Source: Aquamicrobium sp.
GTDB lineage: Bacteria; Pseudomonadota; Alphaproteobacteria; Rhizobiales; Rhizobiaceae
Direction: 5' to 3'
DNA: 64,000 nucleotides
Assembly (NCBI GenBank): GCA_019739225.1
Contig: JAHHDT010000006.1
Location: 439,823 to 503,822 of the forward strand
The position numbers and the translations under genes were made by a program. Each line of letters opens with the position of its first letter. Position 1 is the first letter of the stretch. Below, piece after piece: positions 51,832 to 61,042 of this stretch. The notes under the pieces were generated by a model that worked only from the letters and a program-made list of their open reading frames with translations, ran no database searches and was not told where the DNA came from.

Positions 51832-52224
51832 TCAGGGCTTCTCGACCCGTGCCACCTGATAGGTGTGCATTTCGCCCGCGCGTCCGATCGAGACATATTC
51901 GCCGGTAATGAAGCGCTCTTCGCCGAACTTGAAGCCGATCTCGTCGTCCCGCTCCCCTTCGACATAGTCGAAATACCAGGTTCCGCCGGGCTTGCGTCGC
52001 AACCTGCCGACCTTTTCCGTGTCGCCGTTTCGGAAATGCCGCACCCGGCACGCGGCCTGATGGGTCTTCCAGTCTCCGGCGTCCAGACGCCCCTCGGCAT
52101 CCAGCGGCACGAGAAGGTCGTAACCTTCCTGCCTGTCGCCGGCGGGGTGGCCGCTTTCGCGCGCAAGCAGCAGTCGCACGTGGCGGAAACGCGCGGTGAG
52201 ATCCTTCATCTCTGTCATCGGCAT
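51832..52224 (-). CDS. hypothetical protein, probable FixK target
   Basis: Unrecognised cytoplasmic protein of 130 aa, predicted rich in beta strands and charged residues (ARESGHPAGDRQEGYDLLVP, GTWYFDYVEGERDDEIGFKF). It has no signal peptide or membrane segment. The start at 52224 has TTGGAGC upstream; 52218 and 52209 are alternatives. A FixK box lies 47 bases upstream, shared with the divergent usp gene, so induction at low oxygen is expected. The 127-base gap to fixL holds the fixL promoter region. Confidence 0.8.
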   Translation of the reverse strand: MPMTEMKDLTARFRHVRLLLARESGHPAGDRQEGYDLLVPLDAEGRLDAGDWKTHQAACRVRHFRNGDTEKVGRLRRKPGGTWYFDYVEGERDDEIGFKFGEERFITGEYVSIGRAGEMHTYQVARVEKP

Positions 52225-52270
52225 GCTCCAATCATTGCCCGATGGCTATCCCGCCCGGCAGCGCCGGTCC

Positions 52271-52284
52271 TTGATCGCGATCAA
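52271..52284. promoter_or_regulatory. FNR/FixK box
   Basis: TTGATCGCGATCAA is a perfect palindrome matching the TTGAT-N4-ATCAA consensus bound by FNR and FixK. It lies between the hypothetical gene (minus, start 52224) and the usp gene (plus, start 52374). Class II spacing would place transcription starts near 52236 and 52319. Confidence 0.88.
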
Positions 52285-52373
52285 GGCAGGCGGCGCCAGC
52301 TTGCTGCATCAATGGGGATGAAGGGCGCTCGTCGCTATGCCTGATGACGCCCGCCCGGCAAAGGAGATCAGCC

Positions 52374-53207
52374 GTGAAGACAGAGGCTTTCGTTCCCCTG
52401 GTGACCTACCTCAATCCGAATTCCGACGCGGTGGCGGCCAATGTCGCGGCGATGGCTGGTCATCTCGGTGCCGCGATCCATGCGCTGGCGATCAATGCCG
52501 ATATTCCGCCGGTCTCCAACGCGTTGTCGCATTTCCTGCTCGACGTGCCGGAAATGATCCGCGAGGCGGAGAAGCTCAGCCGCGAACGTGGGGATCACCT
52601 GCTCACCCTGATCTTGGAGAGTGCGCAGGCGGCAGGGCTTTCTTCGTCCACCAACGCGATTGCAGTCAAGCCGGCGCTACTGGCGGAAACAGCCGCCGTT
52701 CACGCACGCTATTACGACATCAGCCTGTTGGGCTGGGAAGCCGACAATCCGACATCGCGGCTGACCGCCGAAACGGTCATCTTCGGCGCTGGCCGTCCCA
52801 CCGTGCTGCTGCCCGAACTGTGTTCCGTCGGAGCGCTGGACCATGTCGCCGTGGCCTGGGACGGCAGCCGTGTGGCGGCGCGCGCGGCCGCCGACGCATT
52901 CCCGCTGCTGGCCCGCGCCACGCGTGTATCCGTTCTCTCGGTGGTCGATGACAAGCCATCCAGTCCCGACGCCGCCGAGCGTTTTGCCGGCGGGCTCATC
53001 CGTCGAGGTGTCGAGGCTGTCGCGGTTCCGGTGCGCGGGCAGGGTGCGCCGATCGCCGAGACCTTGCAGCAGACCGCGCTGGAGCGCGGCGCCGGCCTGC
53101 TGGTCATGGGTGGGTATGGGCATTCCCGGCTGCGCGACTTCGTGCTTGGCGGCGCGACGAAGGGCGTGCTGGACGATCTGCTGATGCCGGTTCTGCTATC
53201 GCACTGA
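52374..53207 (+). CDS. tandem universal stress protein, FixK-controlled
   Basis: Two Usp domains in 277 aa. The C-terminal domain keeps the loop VMGGYGHSRLRDFVLGGATK. The N-terminal one is divergent. The start is GTG at 52374 with AAAGGAG upstream, giving MKTEAFVPLVTYLNPN. A perfect FixK box lies about 90 bases upstream. It resembles the Usp gene at 47447 in layout and C-terminal LLSH ending, so the two may be paralogues acting at low oxygen. It converges on nagA with a 9-base gap. Confidence 0.9.
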   Translation: MKTEAFVPLVTYLNPNSDAVAANVAAMAGHLGAAIHALAINADIPPVSNALSHFLLDVPEMIREAEKLSRERGDHLLTLILESAQAAGLSSSTNAIAVKPALLAETAAVHARYYDISLLGWEADNPTSRLTAETVIFGAGRPTVLLPELCSVGALDHVAVAWDGSRVAARAAADAFPLLARATRVSVLSVVDDKPSSPDAAERFAGGLIRRGVEAVAVPVRGQGAPIAETLQQTALERGAGLLVMGGYGHSRLRDFVLGGATKGVLDDLLMPVLLSH

Positions 53208-53216
53208 CCCGCTGCG

Positions 53217-54314
53217 TCACCCGCGCGGTTTTCCGCGCAGGATGACCGAGCGGAGTTCCAGGTCGCGGTAGAGCACGACGAAGTCGGCGACCGCGCCAGG
53301 CTCTATCCGCCCGCGATCCGTCAGGCCGAGATAGTCGGCGGCGATCGTGGCCGTGCGTCGCGAGGCTTCGTCGATGCCCAGACCGATAGAAACGAGATTG
53401 CGGAAGGCCTGAAGCATGGTGAGGCTGCTTCCGGCCAGCGTCCCGTCGGCAAGGCGCACGCCGTTGCCGCATTTCTTCACATGCTGGGTGCCAAGCCGAT
53501 AGTCGCCGTCGGGCATGCCGGATGCCGGTGTTGCGTCCGTTACCGCATAGAGATTGGGGATGGCACGTAGCGCGGCGCGGATCGCACCGGGGTGTACGTG
53601 CAACAGGTCCGGGATCAGTTCCGCATGCTCGGCATGGGCAAGGGCCGCGCCGACGATGCCCGGTTCGCGGTGATGCAGGCCTGACATGGCGTTGAACATG
53701 TGCGTCACGCCGTGGCGGCCACTCTCGAAGCAGCGCGCCGCCGTCTCATAGTCGCAGGACGAATGGCCGATCTGGACGCGCACGCCGCGTTCGTTGAGAT
53801 AGCGGGTGAGCTCCCCCTCCGGATCTGCTTCCGGCGCAAGCGTCACCACGCGGATGCGAGCGAGGCCCATCAGGTGCTCCATCAGGGCCGTGTCGCCGTC
53901 GATGACGAAATCGGGCTGTGCGCCCAACCGGCTGCGGCTGATGAAGGGACCTTCGAGGTGGACCCCCAGAACGGCCGCCTCGTCATCGCCCGGCTCGAGT
54001 GCTGCGCGGTTGGCGGCTGCCAGCGCGTGCTCGATGTCGGGCACCTCAGCGGTCATGGTCGTGGCTAGCAGGGCCGTCGTGCCTGCTGCCGCATGGGTCG
54101 CTGCCACAGTATGCGGGGCATTGCCTGCCTCCATGATGTCGGCGCCGCCGCCACCATGACAATGCAGGTCGATGAAGCCCGGCAGCACTATCACGCCGTC
54201 ATTGCCAGTATCCGTCTCCTCCACCGCCTCGACGCGCCCGGCCCGCCAGCGCACACGCCCGTTGACCCAACCTGCGGGCGTCAGCACGCGGCCTGCGATC
54301 TCACCTGTCTGCAT
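53217..54314 (-). CDS. nagA: N-acetylglucosamine-6-phosphate deacetylase
   Basis: Amidohydrolase of 365 aa that deacetylates GlcNAc-6-phosphate to glucosamine-6-phosphate. Metal and substrate residues are visible: HxH in DLHCHGGGGAD, E in HLEGPF, H in IGHSSCDYE and GVTHMFNAMS, and the catalytic D in AVTDATPASG. It is divergent from the sugar ABC operon, sharing a 101-base control region. Together with the deaminase at 59995 it feeds amino sugars to glycolysis. Confidence 0.94.
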   Translation of the reverse strand: MQTGEIAGRVLTPAGWVNGRVRWRAGRVEAVEETDTGNDGVIVLPGFIDLHCHGGGGADIMEAGNAPHTVAATHAAAGTTALLATTMTAEVPDIEHALAAANRAALEPGDDEAAVLGVHLEGPFISRSRLGAQPDFVIDGDTALMEHLMGLARIRVVTLAPEADPEGELTRYLNERGVRVQIGHSSCDYETAARCFESGRHGVTHMFNAMSGLHHREPGIVGAALAHAEHAELIPDLLHVHPGAIRAALRAIPNLYAVTDATPASGMPDGDYRLGTQHVKKCGNGVRLADGTLAGSSLTMLQAFRNLVSIGLGIDEASRRTATIAADYLGLTDRGRIEPGAVADFVVLYRDLELRSVILRGKPRG

Positions 54315-54340
54315 TTCCGATCCGTTCCATGATTGCCAAA

Positions 54341-54361
54341 TGGATTATGATGTTATAACCA
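54341..54361. promoter_or_regulatory. candidate GntR operator in the nagA-ABC divergent region
   Basis: TGGATTATGATGTTATAACCA contains the palindrome GTTATAAC (54352-54359). GntR/HutC-type regulators of amino-sugar genes bind short GT...AC palindromes. A matching GntR gene (58398-59141) is in the operon. The site lies 27-55 bases from both start codons. Assignment is inference. Confidence 0.45.
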
Positions 54362-54415
54362 ATTATCCGCGAGGATACCACATAACTCTGACACAGAGGC
54401 TTCCGGAGGTTGATC

Positions 54416-55705
54416 ATGATGAAACTGACGCGACTGAAACTGGCGCTTGCCGCAGCTGTTGCGCTGCCCGCCTCGGCATTCGCCGAGCCTGTGAACATTT
54501 CCTACCTGACCCATTGGTCGCCCGAGACCGTCGCGCTGCTCGAAGCCGCGGCGGCCAGCTACAGCGAGGCCAATCCCGATGTCACGATCACCGTTCAGGC
54601 GGTGCCGTTCGGTGACCTGCTGACGACGATCCGCTCGCAGGGCGGCGGCGCGGGCGGACCGACCATTGCCAGCATCTACGATCTGTGGCTGCCGGAACTC
54701 GCGCGCGACGGTCTTGTCGAGAAGGCGCCCGAGGCGGTCTCCGGTGACGTCAGCGCCGCATGGCCGGCCGGCATTGCCGCCGCCGCCAGCGTCGACGGCG
54801 CTGTCTACGGCATTCCCAACGAGATCAACGTCTACGCGCTGAACTACAACAAGGCGCTGTTCGAGGAGGCGGGTATCGCTGAGCCGCCGGCCACCTGGGA
54901 TGCGCTGAAAGAGGCCGCCGCCGCAATCACCGCCAGCGGTGAAGGCCGCCAGGGCTTCGGCATGATCAACTCGTGGGCGGCCGGTGTCGTACATCCGTTT
55001 TCATCGCTGCTGGTTTCCAATGGCGGCGACCTCGTGGTCGACGGCAAGCCGGCGCTCGACAGCCAGGCCGCTGGCGAGACGTTCGCGCTCTACGAGGAAA
55101 TGATCAAGGAAGGTTATACCGATCCTTCCATGGGCACGGCCGACGCCAACACCACCGGACCGTTCCTCGACAACTTCGTGTCCGGCAACACCGGCATGAT
55201 CATCATGGCCAACTGGTGGGAAAGCGCGCTGCGCGCCGGCATGGGCGACCGCTTCGACACGATCGGCACCGCGCCGATTCCGGTCGGACCCAGTGGCGAC
55301 ACCGCCCGCTCGATCTCCTATTCGTGGCTGACGGTGGTCAATGCGGGTGCGGCCGATGCCGAGCGCGAAGCGGCGTGGGACTTCCTGTCCTGGCTCAACG
55401 GTGCTGAATCGGGCGAGAATGGCGCGTCCGCGATGTCGGGCATCCTGATGTCGATGGGCATCCTTCCGTCGCGCAGCTCCGACGTGGAAGCCTATCAGGA
55501 CGATCTCGGCCGAGACTTCCTTGCCGGTTATGTCGATGTGCTCGAGAATGCCAAGGCATTCCCGGTCGTGCTTGGCGGGCAGGAGTTCTCCGAGGCCCTG
55601 CAGCAAGTGATTGAATCCCTGCAGTACGGCCAGGTCGACGCCCAGGAAGCGCAGGCCAACGCACAGGCCGACGCCGAGTCGATCCTGGAGCGGGCCAAGC
55701 AGTAG
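54416..55705 (+). CDS. ABC sugar-binding protein (family 1), amino-sugar type
   Basis: Periplasmic receptor of 429 aa. The signal peptide ends near ASAFAEPVN (residue 26). The family-1 fold has the hinge motif NKALFEEAGIAEPPATWDAL. The ATG at 54416 or 54419 follows GGAGGT. It is the first gene of an operon with two permeases, kinase, GntR, two SIS proteins and ATPase. A hairpin follows its stop. From context it binds N-acetylglucosamine, chitobiose or a related amino sugar. Confidence 0.92.
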   Translation: MMKLTRLKLALAAAVALPASAFAEPVNISYLTHWSPETVALLEAAAASYSEANPDVTITVQAVPFGDLLTTIRSQGGGAGGPTIASIYDLWLPELARDGLVEKAPEAVSGDVSAAWPAGIAAAASVDGAVYGIPNEINVYALNYNKALFEEAGIAEPPATWDALKEAAAAITASGEGRQGFGMINSWAAGVVHPFSSLLVSNGGDLVVDGKPALDSQAAGETFALYEEMIKEGYTDPSMGTADANTTGPFLDNFVSGNTGMIIMANWWESALRAGMGDRFDTIGTAPIPVGPSGDTARSISYSWLTVVNAGAADAEREAAWDFLSWLNGAESGENGASAMSGILMSMGILPSRSSDVEAYQDDLGRDFLAGYVDVLENAKAFPVVLGGQEFSEALQQVIESLQYGQVDAQEAQANAQADAESILERAKQ

Positions 55706-55714
55706 CAATGAGAA

Positions 55715-55745
55715 TAGCCGGGTGCGGCGGTGCCGCATCCGGCTA
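55715..55745 (+). terminator. hairpin after the sugar-binding protein gene
   Basis: TAGCCGGGTGCGGC (55715-55728) and GCCGCATCCGGCTA (55732-55745) form a 14-bp stem with one G-U pair and a GGT loop, 10 bases past the binding-protein stop. It lacks a T-run. It probably favours binding-protein mRNA over the downstream permeases. Confidence 0.65.
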
Positions 55746-55781
55746 GATACCCGCCTTCGTCATGGATTTGCGTATCTCCAT

Positions 55782-56672
55782 ATGGCCACGATGACCAGAA
55801 GCACGATCACGGTGATGCTCGCGCCGGCGGTGACGCTGATCGGCGTGTTCATCCTCGTGCCGATGGCGCTGACCGTCTGGCTGTCATTCCACGACTGGTC
55901 GACGCAGACCGGTTTCGAGACCGCGCGTTATGTCGGGCTGCGCAACTATCAGGACATCTTCGGGCCGATCTCGGTGGGGCGCGATTTCAAGCGTGCCTTC
56001 GTCAATACGGCGATTTACACCGCGCTGTCGGTCGCCATCATCCTGCCGCTGTCGGTGATGCTGGGCCTGCTCGTCTACCAGAAGCGCGTGCGGGGCGGGC
56101 ACCTGCTGCGGGCGGTGCTGTTCTCCACCTATATGGTGCCGATGGTTGCGGTCGCGCTGGTATGGTCGAAGCTCTATTCGCCGGCCGAAGGGCCGATCAA
56201 CCAGATGCTTGGCTGGGTGGGCGTAGCGCCCGGCACCTGGCTCTCGTCCCCCGACACGGCGCTCGTCTCGATCGTCTTCCTCAATGTCTGGCAGCAGGTG
56301 GGTTACTTCACGGTGCTGATCATCGCCGGCCTGACCCAGATACCCAACGCCCTCTACGAGGCTGCGCGCATCGACGGCGCGAACCCGGTGCAGGAATTCT
56401 TCGGCATCACCCTGCCGCTGCTGCGGCGCACGCTGCTGTTCAGCGCGGTCATCGCCGTTATCAACGCCGTGCAGGTTTTCGAGCCCGTGGCGCTCATCAC
56501 GCAAGGCGGGCCGGCGGGTTCTACCAACGTGCTGACCTATCACATCCGCCGCGTCGGCATCGAGCGGGCGCAGGGCGGGCTGGGCTCCGCCATGGCTGTC
56601 ACGCTGATGCTGTCGCTGATCGTCGTCGTCGTCGCGCTGTTCGCGTTTGCCCGCAGGGGAGAGCGCGAATGA
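55782..56672 (+). CDS. ABC sugar transporter permease (MalF-like)
   Basis: Inner-membrane permease of 296 aa with about six helices (STITVMLAPAVTLIGVFILV near the N-terminus). The coupling EAA loop is YEAARIDGANPVQEFFGITL. It pairs with the MalG-like permease downstream and the ATPase at 61043. The start at 55782 or 55791 is uncertain, as no clear ribosome site precedes it. Confidence 0.92.
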   Translation: MATMTRSTITVMLAPAVTLIGVFILVPMALTVWLSFHDWSTQTGFETARYVGLRNYQDIFGPISVGRDFKRAFVNTAIYTALSVAIILPLSVMLGLLVYQKRVRGGHLLRAVLFSTYMVPMVAVALVWSKLYSPAEGPINQMLGWVGVAPGTWLSSPDTALVSIVFLNVWQQVGYFTVLIIAGLTQIPNALYEAARIDGANPVQEFFGITLPLLRRTLLFSAVIAVINAVQVFEPVALITQGGPAGSTNVLTYHIRRVGIERAQGGLGSAMAVTLMLSLIVVVVALFAFARRGERE

Positions 56673-57529
56673 GCGGAACGACAAAACCCTTCCGGCGCAA
56701 CAATCCCAGTGGGTTCGACGCCCTGCTCGTGCTGCTGATCGTCGTTGCGGCCGTGGTTGCGGCGTTCCCCCTCGTCTGGATGGTGCTTTCCAGTTTCAAG
56801 ACGCCGGCGGAAAGCATGCAGGTGCCGCCGGTCTGGCTGCCGAAGACGCCGAGCCTCGATTCCTATTCGGAGGTAGCCGGCGTCATCAATGCGGGGCGCT
56901 CGTTCTGGAATTCGGCCGTCATCGCCACGGTGACCACGGCGGGCATTCTCGTCACCAGCCTGATGGCCGGCTACGCCTTCGCGAAATACCGCTTCCGCGG
57001 ACGCGATGCGCTGTTCGCGCTGCTGATCGCGACGATGTTCCTGCCGCCGATCGTGACGCTGATCCCGCTCTACCGGCTGGTGAGCTATATCGGGCTCAAC
57101 GGAAGCCTGTTCGGCGTCATCGTTCCGCATCTGGCCAATGCGTTCGGCATCTTCCTGATGCGTCAGTTCATCGCCGGCGTGCCGGACGACCTGATCGACG
57201 CGGCGCGAGTCGACGGGGCCTCGGAGCTGCGCATCGTCTTTTCTGTGGTCGCACCGGCCGTCGTGCCGGCGCTGGCGGCGCTGACGATGTTCGCCTTCGT
57301 CTATCACTGGAACACCTATCTGTGGCCGCTCACCGTGCTGCAGGGCAATACCGACGACTACCCGATCGTCATCAGCCTGAGCCGCCTTCTCTCCTACAAT
57401 CGCGGTGCGATGAATACGCATCTGGTGATGGCCGGCGCGACGCTCGCCGTGCTGCCGCCGCTGGTCATGTTCGTGCTGCTGCAACGCTTCTTCGTCGACA
57501 GCATCGTCAGTTCGGGGGTCAAGGGATGA
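56669..57529 (+). CDS. ABC sugar transporter permease (MalG-like)
   Basis: Inner-membrane permease of 286 aa with about six helices (LLIVVAAVVAAFPLVWMVLS). The coupling loop is IDAARVDGASELRIVFSVVA. Start and stop both overlap neighbours by 4 bases, so the gene is tightly coupled to MalF-like and kinase genes. Confidence 0.92.
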   Translation: MSGTTKPFRRNNPSGFDALLVLLIVVAAVVAAFPLVWMVLSSFKTPAESMQVPPVWLPKTPSLDSYSEVAGVINAGRSFWNSAVIATVTTAGILVTSLMAGYAFAKYRFRGRDALFALLIATMFLPPIVTLIPLYRLVSYIGLNGSLFGVIVPHLANAFGIFLMRQFIAGVPDDLIDAARVDGASELRIVFSVVAPAVVPALAALTMFAFVYHWNTYLWPLTVLQGNTDDYPIVISLSRLLSYNRGAMNTHLVMAGATLAVLPPLVMFVLLQRFFVDSIVSSGVKG

Positions 57530-58401
57530 GCCGGCTGCTGGCACTCGACCTCGGCGGCACCAATCTGCGCGCGGGCGTGGCCGATGCCGGCCGGCCCGGC
57601 GTCGTCGAATCAATCGGCCGCTGGCCGGCGCCTGCACGCCTGGCCGATTTCGAGGTCATCTTGCGCGAGCTTGTCGAGACGCATGATCTGGCAAGCGTCG
57701 GTATCGCGATTCCAGGGCTTGCGAACGGCACCACCTGCACCTGGGTGCCGAACCTGCCGTGGCTGGATGGCGTCGACGTTGCCGCAATGTTTCCAGGCCT
57801 GCCGCTTGTGCTTGGCAACGACGCCCAGCTTTCATTGCTGGCCGAAGCAACCGGAGGCGCGGTTTCGGAACTCGAAGACGCGATCCTGCTGGCGATCGGC
57901 ACCGGCATCGGCTCGGCCGTTCTGTCCGGCGGCCGTGTCGTGCGTGGCGCAGGGGGTGGCGCGACGTCGTTCGGCTGGGCCTGCGCCGACCCTTCCGATG
58001 CAGGGGACGACCGGGACGGCTGGCTGGAGCGCCATGCGTCCGGGCGCGCCTTCGATCGGCTCGCGGCAACCGTCGGGCTTGCTGATGGAGCCGGGCTGAT
58101 AGAGGCGGCACGCGGAGGCAATGTGCAGGCACAGCACCTTCTCGAAGGGCCGGCATCTGCACTGGGCACTGCGCTGGCCGGTGCCGTGGCGCTGCTGGAT
58201 GTGCGCGCCATCGTCTTCGCGGGCGGGGTGGCCACGGCGCTCGATGTTCTGGAGAAGCCCATCATGGCCGCGTTGCGACGACAGCTTCCGCCGCATCTGC
58301 GCGATGTCAGGTTGCTGGCCGGTCAGTACGGGCCGGGGGCCGCTCTGGCCGGCGCCGCCATTGCCGCAGCGGGAAGTCCGCTTTGGGAGGATCGGAAATG
58401 A
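57526..58401 (+). CDS. ROK-family sugar kinase, probable N-acetylglucosamine kinase
   Basis: Kinase of 291 aa with the ASKHA phosphate-1 motif at the N-terminus (LALDLGGTNLRAGVADAG), GIAIPGLANG, and the adenosine motif near IVFAGGVATALDV. The catalytic Asp is in LGNDAQLSLLAEATGG. The CXCGXXGCXE zinc site of classical ROK proteins is missing; at that place GATSFGWACADP is found. In the operon it would phosphorylate the imported amino sugar to the 6-phosphate used by NagA. Confidence 0.82.
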   Translation: MSRLLALDLGGTNLRAGVADAGRPGVVESIGRWPAPARLADFEVILRELVETHDLASVGIAIPGLANGTTCTWVPNLPWLDGVDVAAMFPGLPLVLGNDAQLSLLAEATGGAVSELEDAILLAIGTGIGSAVLSGGRVVRGAGGGATSFGWACADPSDAGDDRDGWLERHASGRAFDRLAATVGLADGAGLIEAARGGNVQAQHLLEGPASALGTALAGAVALLDVRAIVFAGGVATALDVLEKPIMAALRRQLPPHLRDVRLLAGQYGPGAALAGAAIAAAGSPLWEDRK

Positions 58402-59141
58402 CCGAGATCGCACCGATAGCCAAGCCAGACCGCAACCGCCCGGAGCCGCTGTGGCATCAGGCCGAACAGGCGCTGCGCGGGCTGATCGCCGACGGCACCT
58501 GGACCGACGGCATGCAGATCCCCAATGAGGAACGGCTGAGCACGATGCTCGGTGTCAGCCGCATCACCATCCGCCACGCGCTGCGCAACATCGAGGATTC
58601 CGGCCTGCTGCGACGTGAACACGGGCGCGGCACTTTCGTACGTTCATCTACAGTCATTGCCGGCGTGCGCGGGCTGACCAGCTTCACACAGGAGATGGCG
58701 GGGCTCGGTCTCATCGTCGGTTCGCGCATTCTCGAACGCGACGAGCAGGCCGCCTCGGCCGAGGTGGCGAGCGCGCTGGAAATCCGCCAGGGCGAACCGG
58801 TGGTGCGGCTGCGTCGCCTGCGGATGGGCAATGACGCGCCGATCGGCGTCCAGACGGCGTACATGCCGTTGGCGCGGGTTCCCGGATTTCTCGCACTGGA
58901 GCCATCGGCATCACTCTACCAGACGCTGAGCACGCATTTCGGCATCGCGCCGCGCGAGGCCCGAGAGGTCTATCGCGTCGGCACCGTCGCAGCGGAGGAC
59001 GCCGCCCTGCTGGGTATAGAAACCGGCAGCCCTGCATTCGTCGTCGAACGCATCACCTCGGACGCCATCGGGCCGTTCGAATTCGTCCACTCCATCATGC
59101 GGGGCGATCGCTACGAGATCCGCTCCCGTCTCCACATCTGA
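58398..59141 (+). CDS. GntR/HutC-family regulator with UTRA domain
   Basis: Regulator of 247 aa. The winged helix is at about 20-85 (NEERLSTMLGVSRITIRHAL), followed by a UTRA ligand-binding domain (about 100-245) like NagR/DasR. It would release DNA when an amino-sugar phosphate binds. GGGAGG precedes the ATG, which overlaps the kinase stop. Likely sites include the candidate palindrome at 54341-54361. Confidence 0.9.
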   Translation: MTEIAPIAKPDRNRPEPLWHQAEQALRGLIADGTWTDGMQIPNEERLSTMLGVSRITIRHALRNIEDSGLLRREHGRGTFVRSSTVIAGVRGLTSFTQEMAGLGLIVGSRILERDEQAASAEVASALEIRQGEPVVRLRRLRMGNDAPIGVQTAYMPLARVPGFLALEPSASLYQTLSTHFGIAPREAREVYRVGTVAAEDAALLGIETGSPAFVVERITSDAIGPFEFVHSIMRGDRYEIRSRLHI

Positions 59142-59167
59142 TCCCAAGCGAAAGGCAGAACATCACC

Positions 59168-59962
59168 ATGTCGACCCTCTATATCAGCCGTCTCACCAAG
59201 CTTGCCGAAGAGGCAGCACAGACCAACGAAGCCGCGTTCGAGACCGTCTCGACGAAGCTTGCAGATTCGCTGCAGGGCGGCGGTCTGGTGCACCTTTACG
59301 GTTCGGGCCACTCGGTGCTGCCGTGCCAGGAAACCTTCCCGCGCTATGGTTCCTATGTCGGCTTCAACCCGCTGACCGACCCGCGCGTGATGTGGCACAA
59401 CGTGCTTGGCGCCGGCGGCGTGCGCGAGCTTCTGTGGCTGGAGCGCACCGAAAACTACGCGGAGAAGTTCCTCGACCACCAGCCGCTGAACCCCGGCGAT
59501 TCGATCATCATCTTCGGTCATAGCGGCCGCAATGCATCCGGCATCGACACCGCGCTCTACGCCAAGAAGCGCGGGCTGTTCGTCACCGCCATCACCTCGA
59601 CCCATAATCTCGACAAGCCGGCCACCCATTCTTCGGGCCAGCGGCTTGCCGATGCCGCCGACGCCGTGATCGATACGCGTTCGCCGATCGAGGATGCGGT
59701 GGTGCCGGTCGAAGGCTGGTCGCGCCCCGTGGCCGGGTCTTCGACAGTGCTCGCGATGATCCTGATGCACGAACTCGTCGCGCGCACGGCGCAGAAGCTT
59801 GGCGAGCGTGGCGTGGAACTGCCGACCTTCGCCTCGCCGACCATCGCCGGCGTGACGCTGCACGATACCGATGTCATCTACGGCAAATATCGTGAGCGGA
59901 TGATCGATGCCCAGCAGAAGCATCTGGACTTCTTCAAGGGAAGGATGCAGGGCGAGGCCTGA
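59168..59962 (+). CDS. SIS-domain sugar-phosphate protein
   Basis: Protein of 264 aa with one SIS domain. Phosphosugar-binding loops are GGGLVHLYGSGHSVLPCQ and IIIFGHSGRNASGIDTALYA. It is not MurQ-like, as the expected acidic motif is absent. In this operon it is the first of two different SIS proteins and may isomerise or bind an amino-sugar phosphate. The exact reaction is unknown. Confidence 0.83.
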   Translation: MSTLYISRLTKLAEEAAQTNEAAFETVSTKLADSLQGGGLVHLYGSGHSVLPCQETFPRYGSYVGFNPLTDPRVMWHNVLGAGGVRELLWLERTENYAEKFLDHQPLNPGDSIIIFGHSGRNASGIDTALYAKKRGLFVTAITSTHNLDKPATHSSGQRLADAADAVIDTRSPIEDAVVPVEGWSRPVAGSSTVLAMILMHELVARTAQKLGERGVELPTFASPTIAGVTLHDTDVIYGKYRERMIDAQQKHLDFFKGRMQGEA

Positions 59963-59994
59963 TCGGCAACAGGCATGACAGGGAGACACGAACC

Positions 59995-61020
59995 ATGACG
60001 CAGACGATGATGGCGCGCGAGATCGCGGAGATACCGGCTGTGACCGCGCGTCAGCTCGGCGAGGGCCTTTCCGCCTATCAGGCAATCGGCAGGATCCTGC
60101 GCAACCGTGCCTCCCTGTTTGCCGCCACATCGGCGCGCGGCACGTCGGACCATGCCGCGACCTACCTGAAATATCTGGTGGAAACGCGGCTCGGTCTGCC
60201 GGTCGCGTCCATCGGGCCGTCGGTTGCCTCGATCTACAAGGCACCGCTGCATCTGGAGCAGGCGGCACTGTTTGCCGTCTCGCAATCCGGCGCCAGCCCG
60301 GACCTGCTGGCGCTGCTCGAGGCCGGGCGGAAGAGCGGAGCCGTCACCGTCGCGTTGCTTAACGCAGAAGGGTCGCCCGCCGCGAGCGTCAGCGAGCATG
60401 TGGCGCCGCTTTTGGCTGGCCCCGAAAAGGCCGTTGCCGCGTCCAAGAGCTATGTCGCTTCGCTGGTTGCCATGGCGGCGATCGTCGCGGAATGGACCGG
60501 TGACGAGGAGTTGACGCGCGCGCTTGCAATGCTGCCCGACGCTTTCGCAGACGCACTGCGCTGCGATTGGAGCGCGGCGGACGAAGCCTTTGTTGCGGCG
60601 GAGTCCGCATACTGCCTCGGCCGTGGCCCGGGTCTGACGATTGCGGCAGAGGCCGCGCTCAAGTTCAAGGAAACCTGCGCGCTACACGCCGAGGGGTTCA
60701 GCAGTGCGGAGGCGATGCACGGTCCGCTGGTGCTGGCCGGCGAGGGGCTGAAAGTGCTCACCTTCGTACCCGGGGACGTGGCGCGCGCCGGTGTGATCGA
60801 CACCGCGCAGAAGATGGCGCAGGCCGGCGCAGACGTCTGGCTCGTTGACCAGGAGCAGGCGGAGAAGAATTCGCTGCCGGCGGCGCGCGCTCCGCATCCG
60901 GCACTGGTCGCGCCGGTGCAGGCGGTTTCGTTCTATGTCTTTGCCGAGCGGCTGTCACGCCTGCGCGGCCACGATCCCGACCGGCCGATGCACCTCAAGA
61001 AGGTCACCGAGACCGTCTGA
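59995..61020 (+). CDS. glucosamine-6-phosphate deaminase, SIS type (NagB-II)
   Basis: Double SIS-domain protein of 341 aa, homologous to the isomerase half of GlmS and to AgaS. Sugar-phosphate loops are [18 protein letters not shown] and [14 protein letters not shown]; the isomerase site includes [20 protein letters not shown]. The glutaminase domain is absent, so it would run in the deaminating direction, as NagB-II proteins do. It replaces the classical NagB, which is not in the window. Confidence 0.85.
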   Translation: MTQTMMAREIAEIPAVTARQLGEGLSAYQAIGRILRNRASLFAATSARGTSDHAATYLKYLVETRLGLPVASIGPSVASIYKAPLHLEQAALFAVSQSGASPDLLALLEAGRKSGAVTVALLNAEGSPAASVSEHVAPLLAGPEKAVAASKSYVASLVAMAAIVAEWTGDEELTRALAMLPDAFADALRCDWSAADEAFVAAESAYCLGRGPGLTIAAEAALKFKETCALHAEGFSSAEAMHGPLVLAGEGLKVLTFVPGDVARAGVIDTAQKMAQAGADVWLVDQEQAEKNSLPAARAPHPALVAPVQAVSFYVFAERLSRLRGHDPDRPMHLKKVTETV

Positions 61021-61042
61021 CGAACACGAGGACTATTGCCGC

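Noticed and set aside
59168-59962. N-acetylmuramic acid-6-phosphate etherase (MurQ)
   Set aside because: One SIS domain is present, but the protein is shorter and lacks the MurQ active-site acidic motif.
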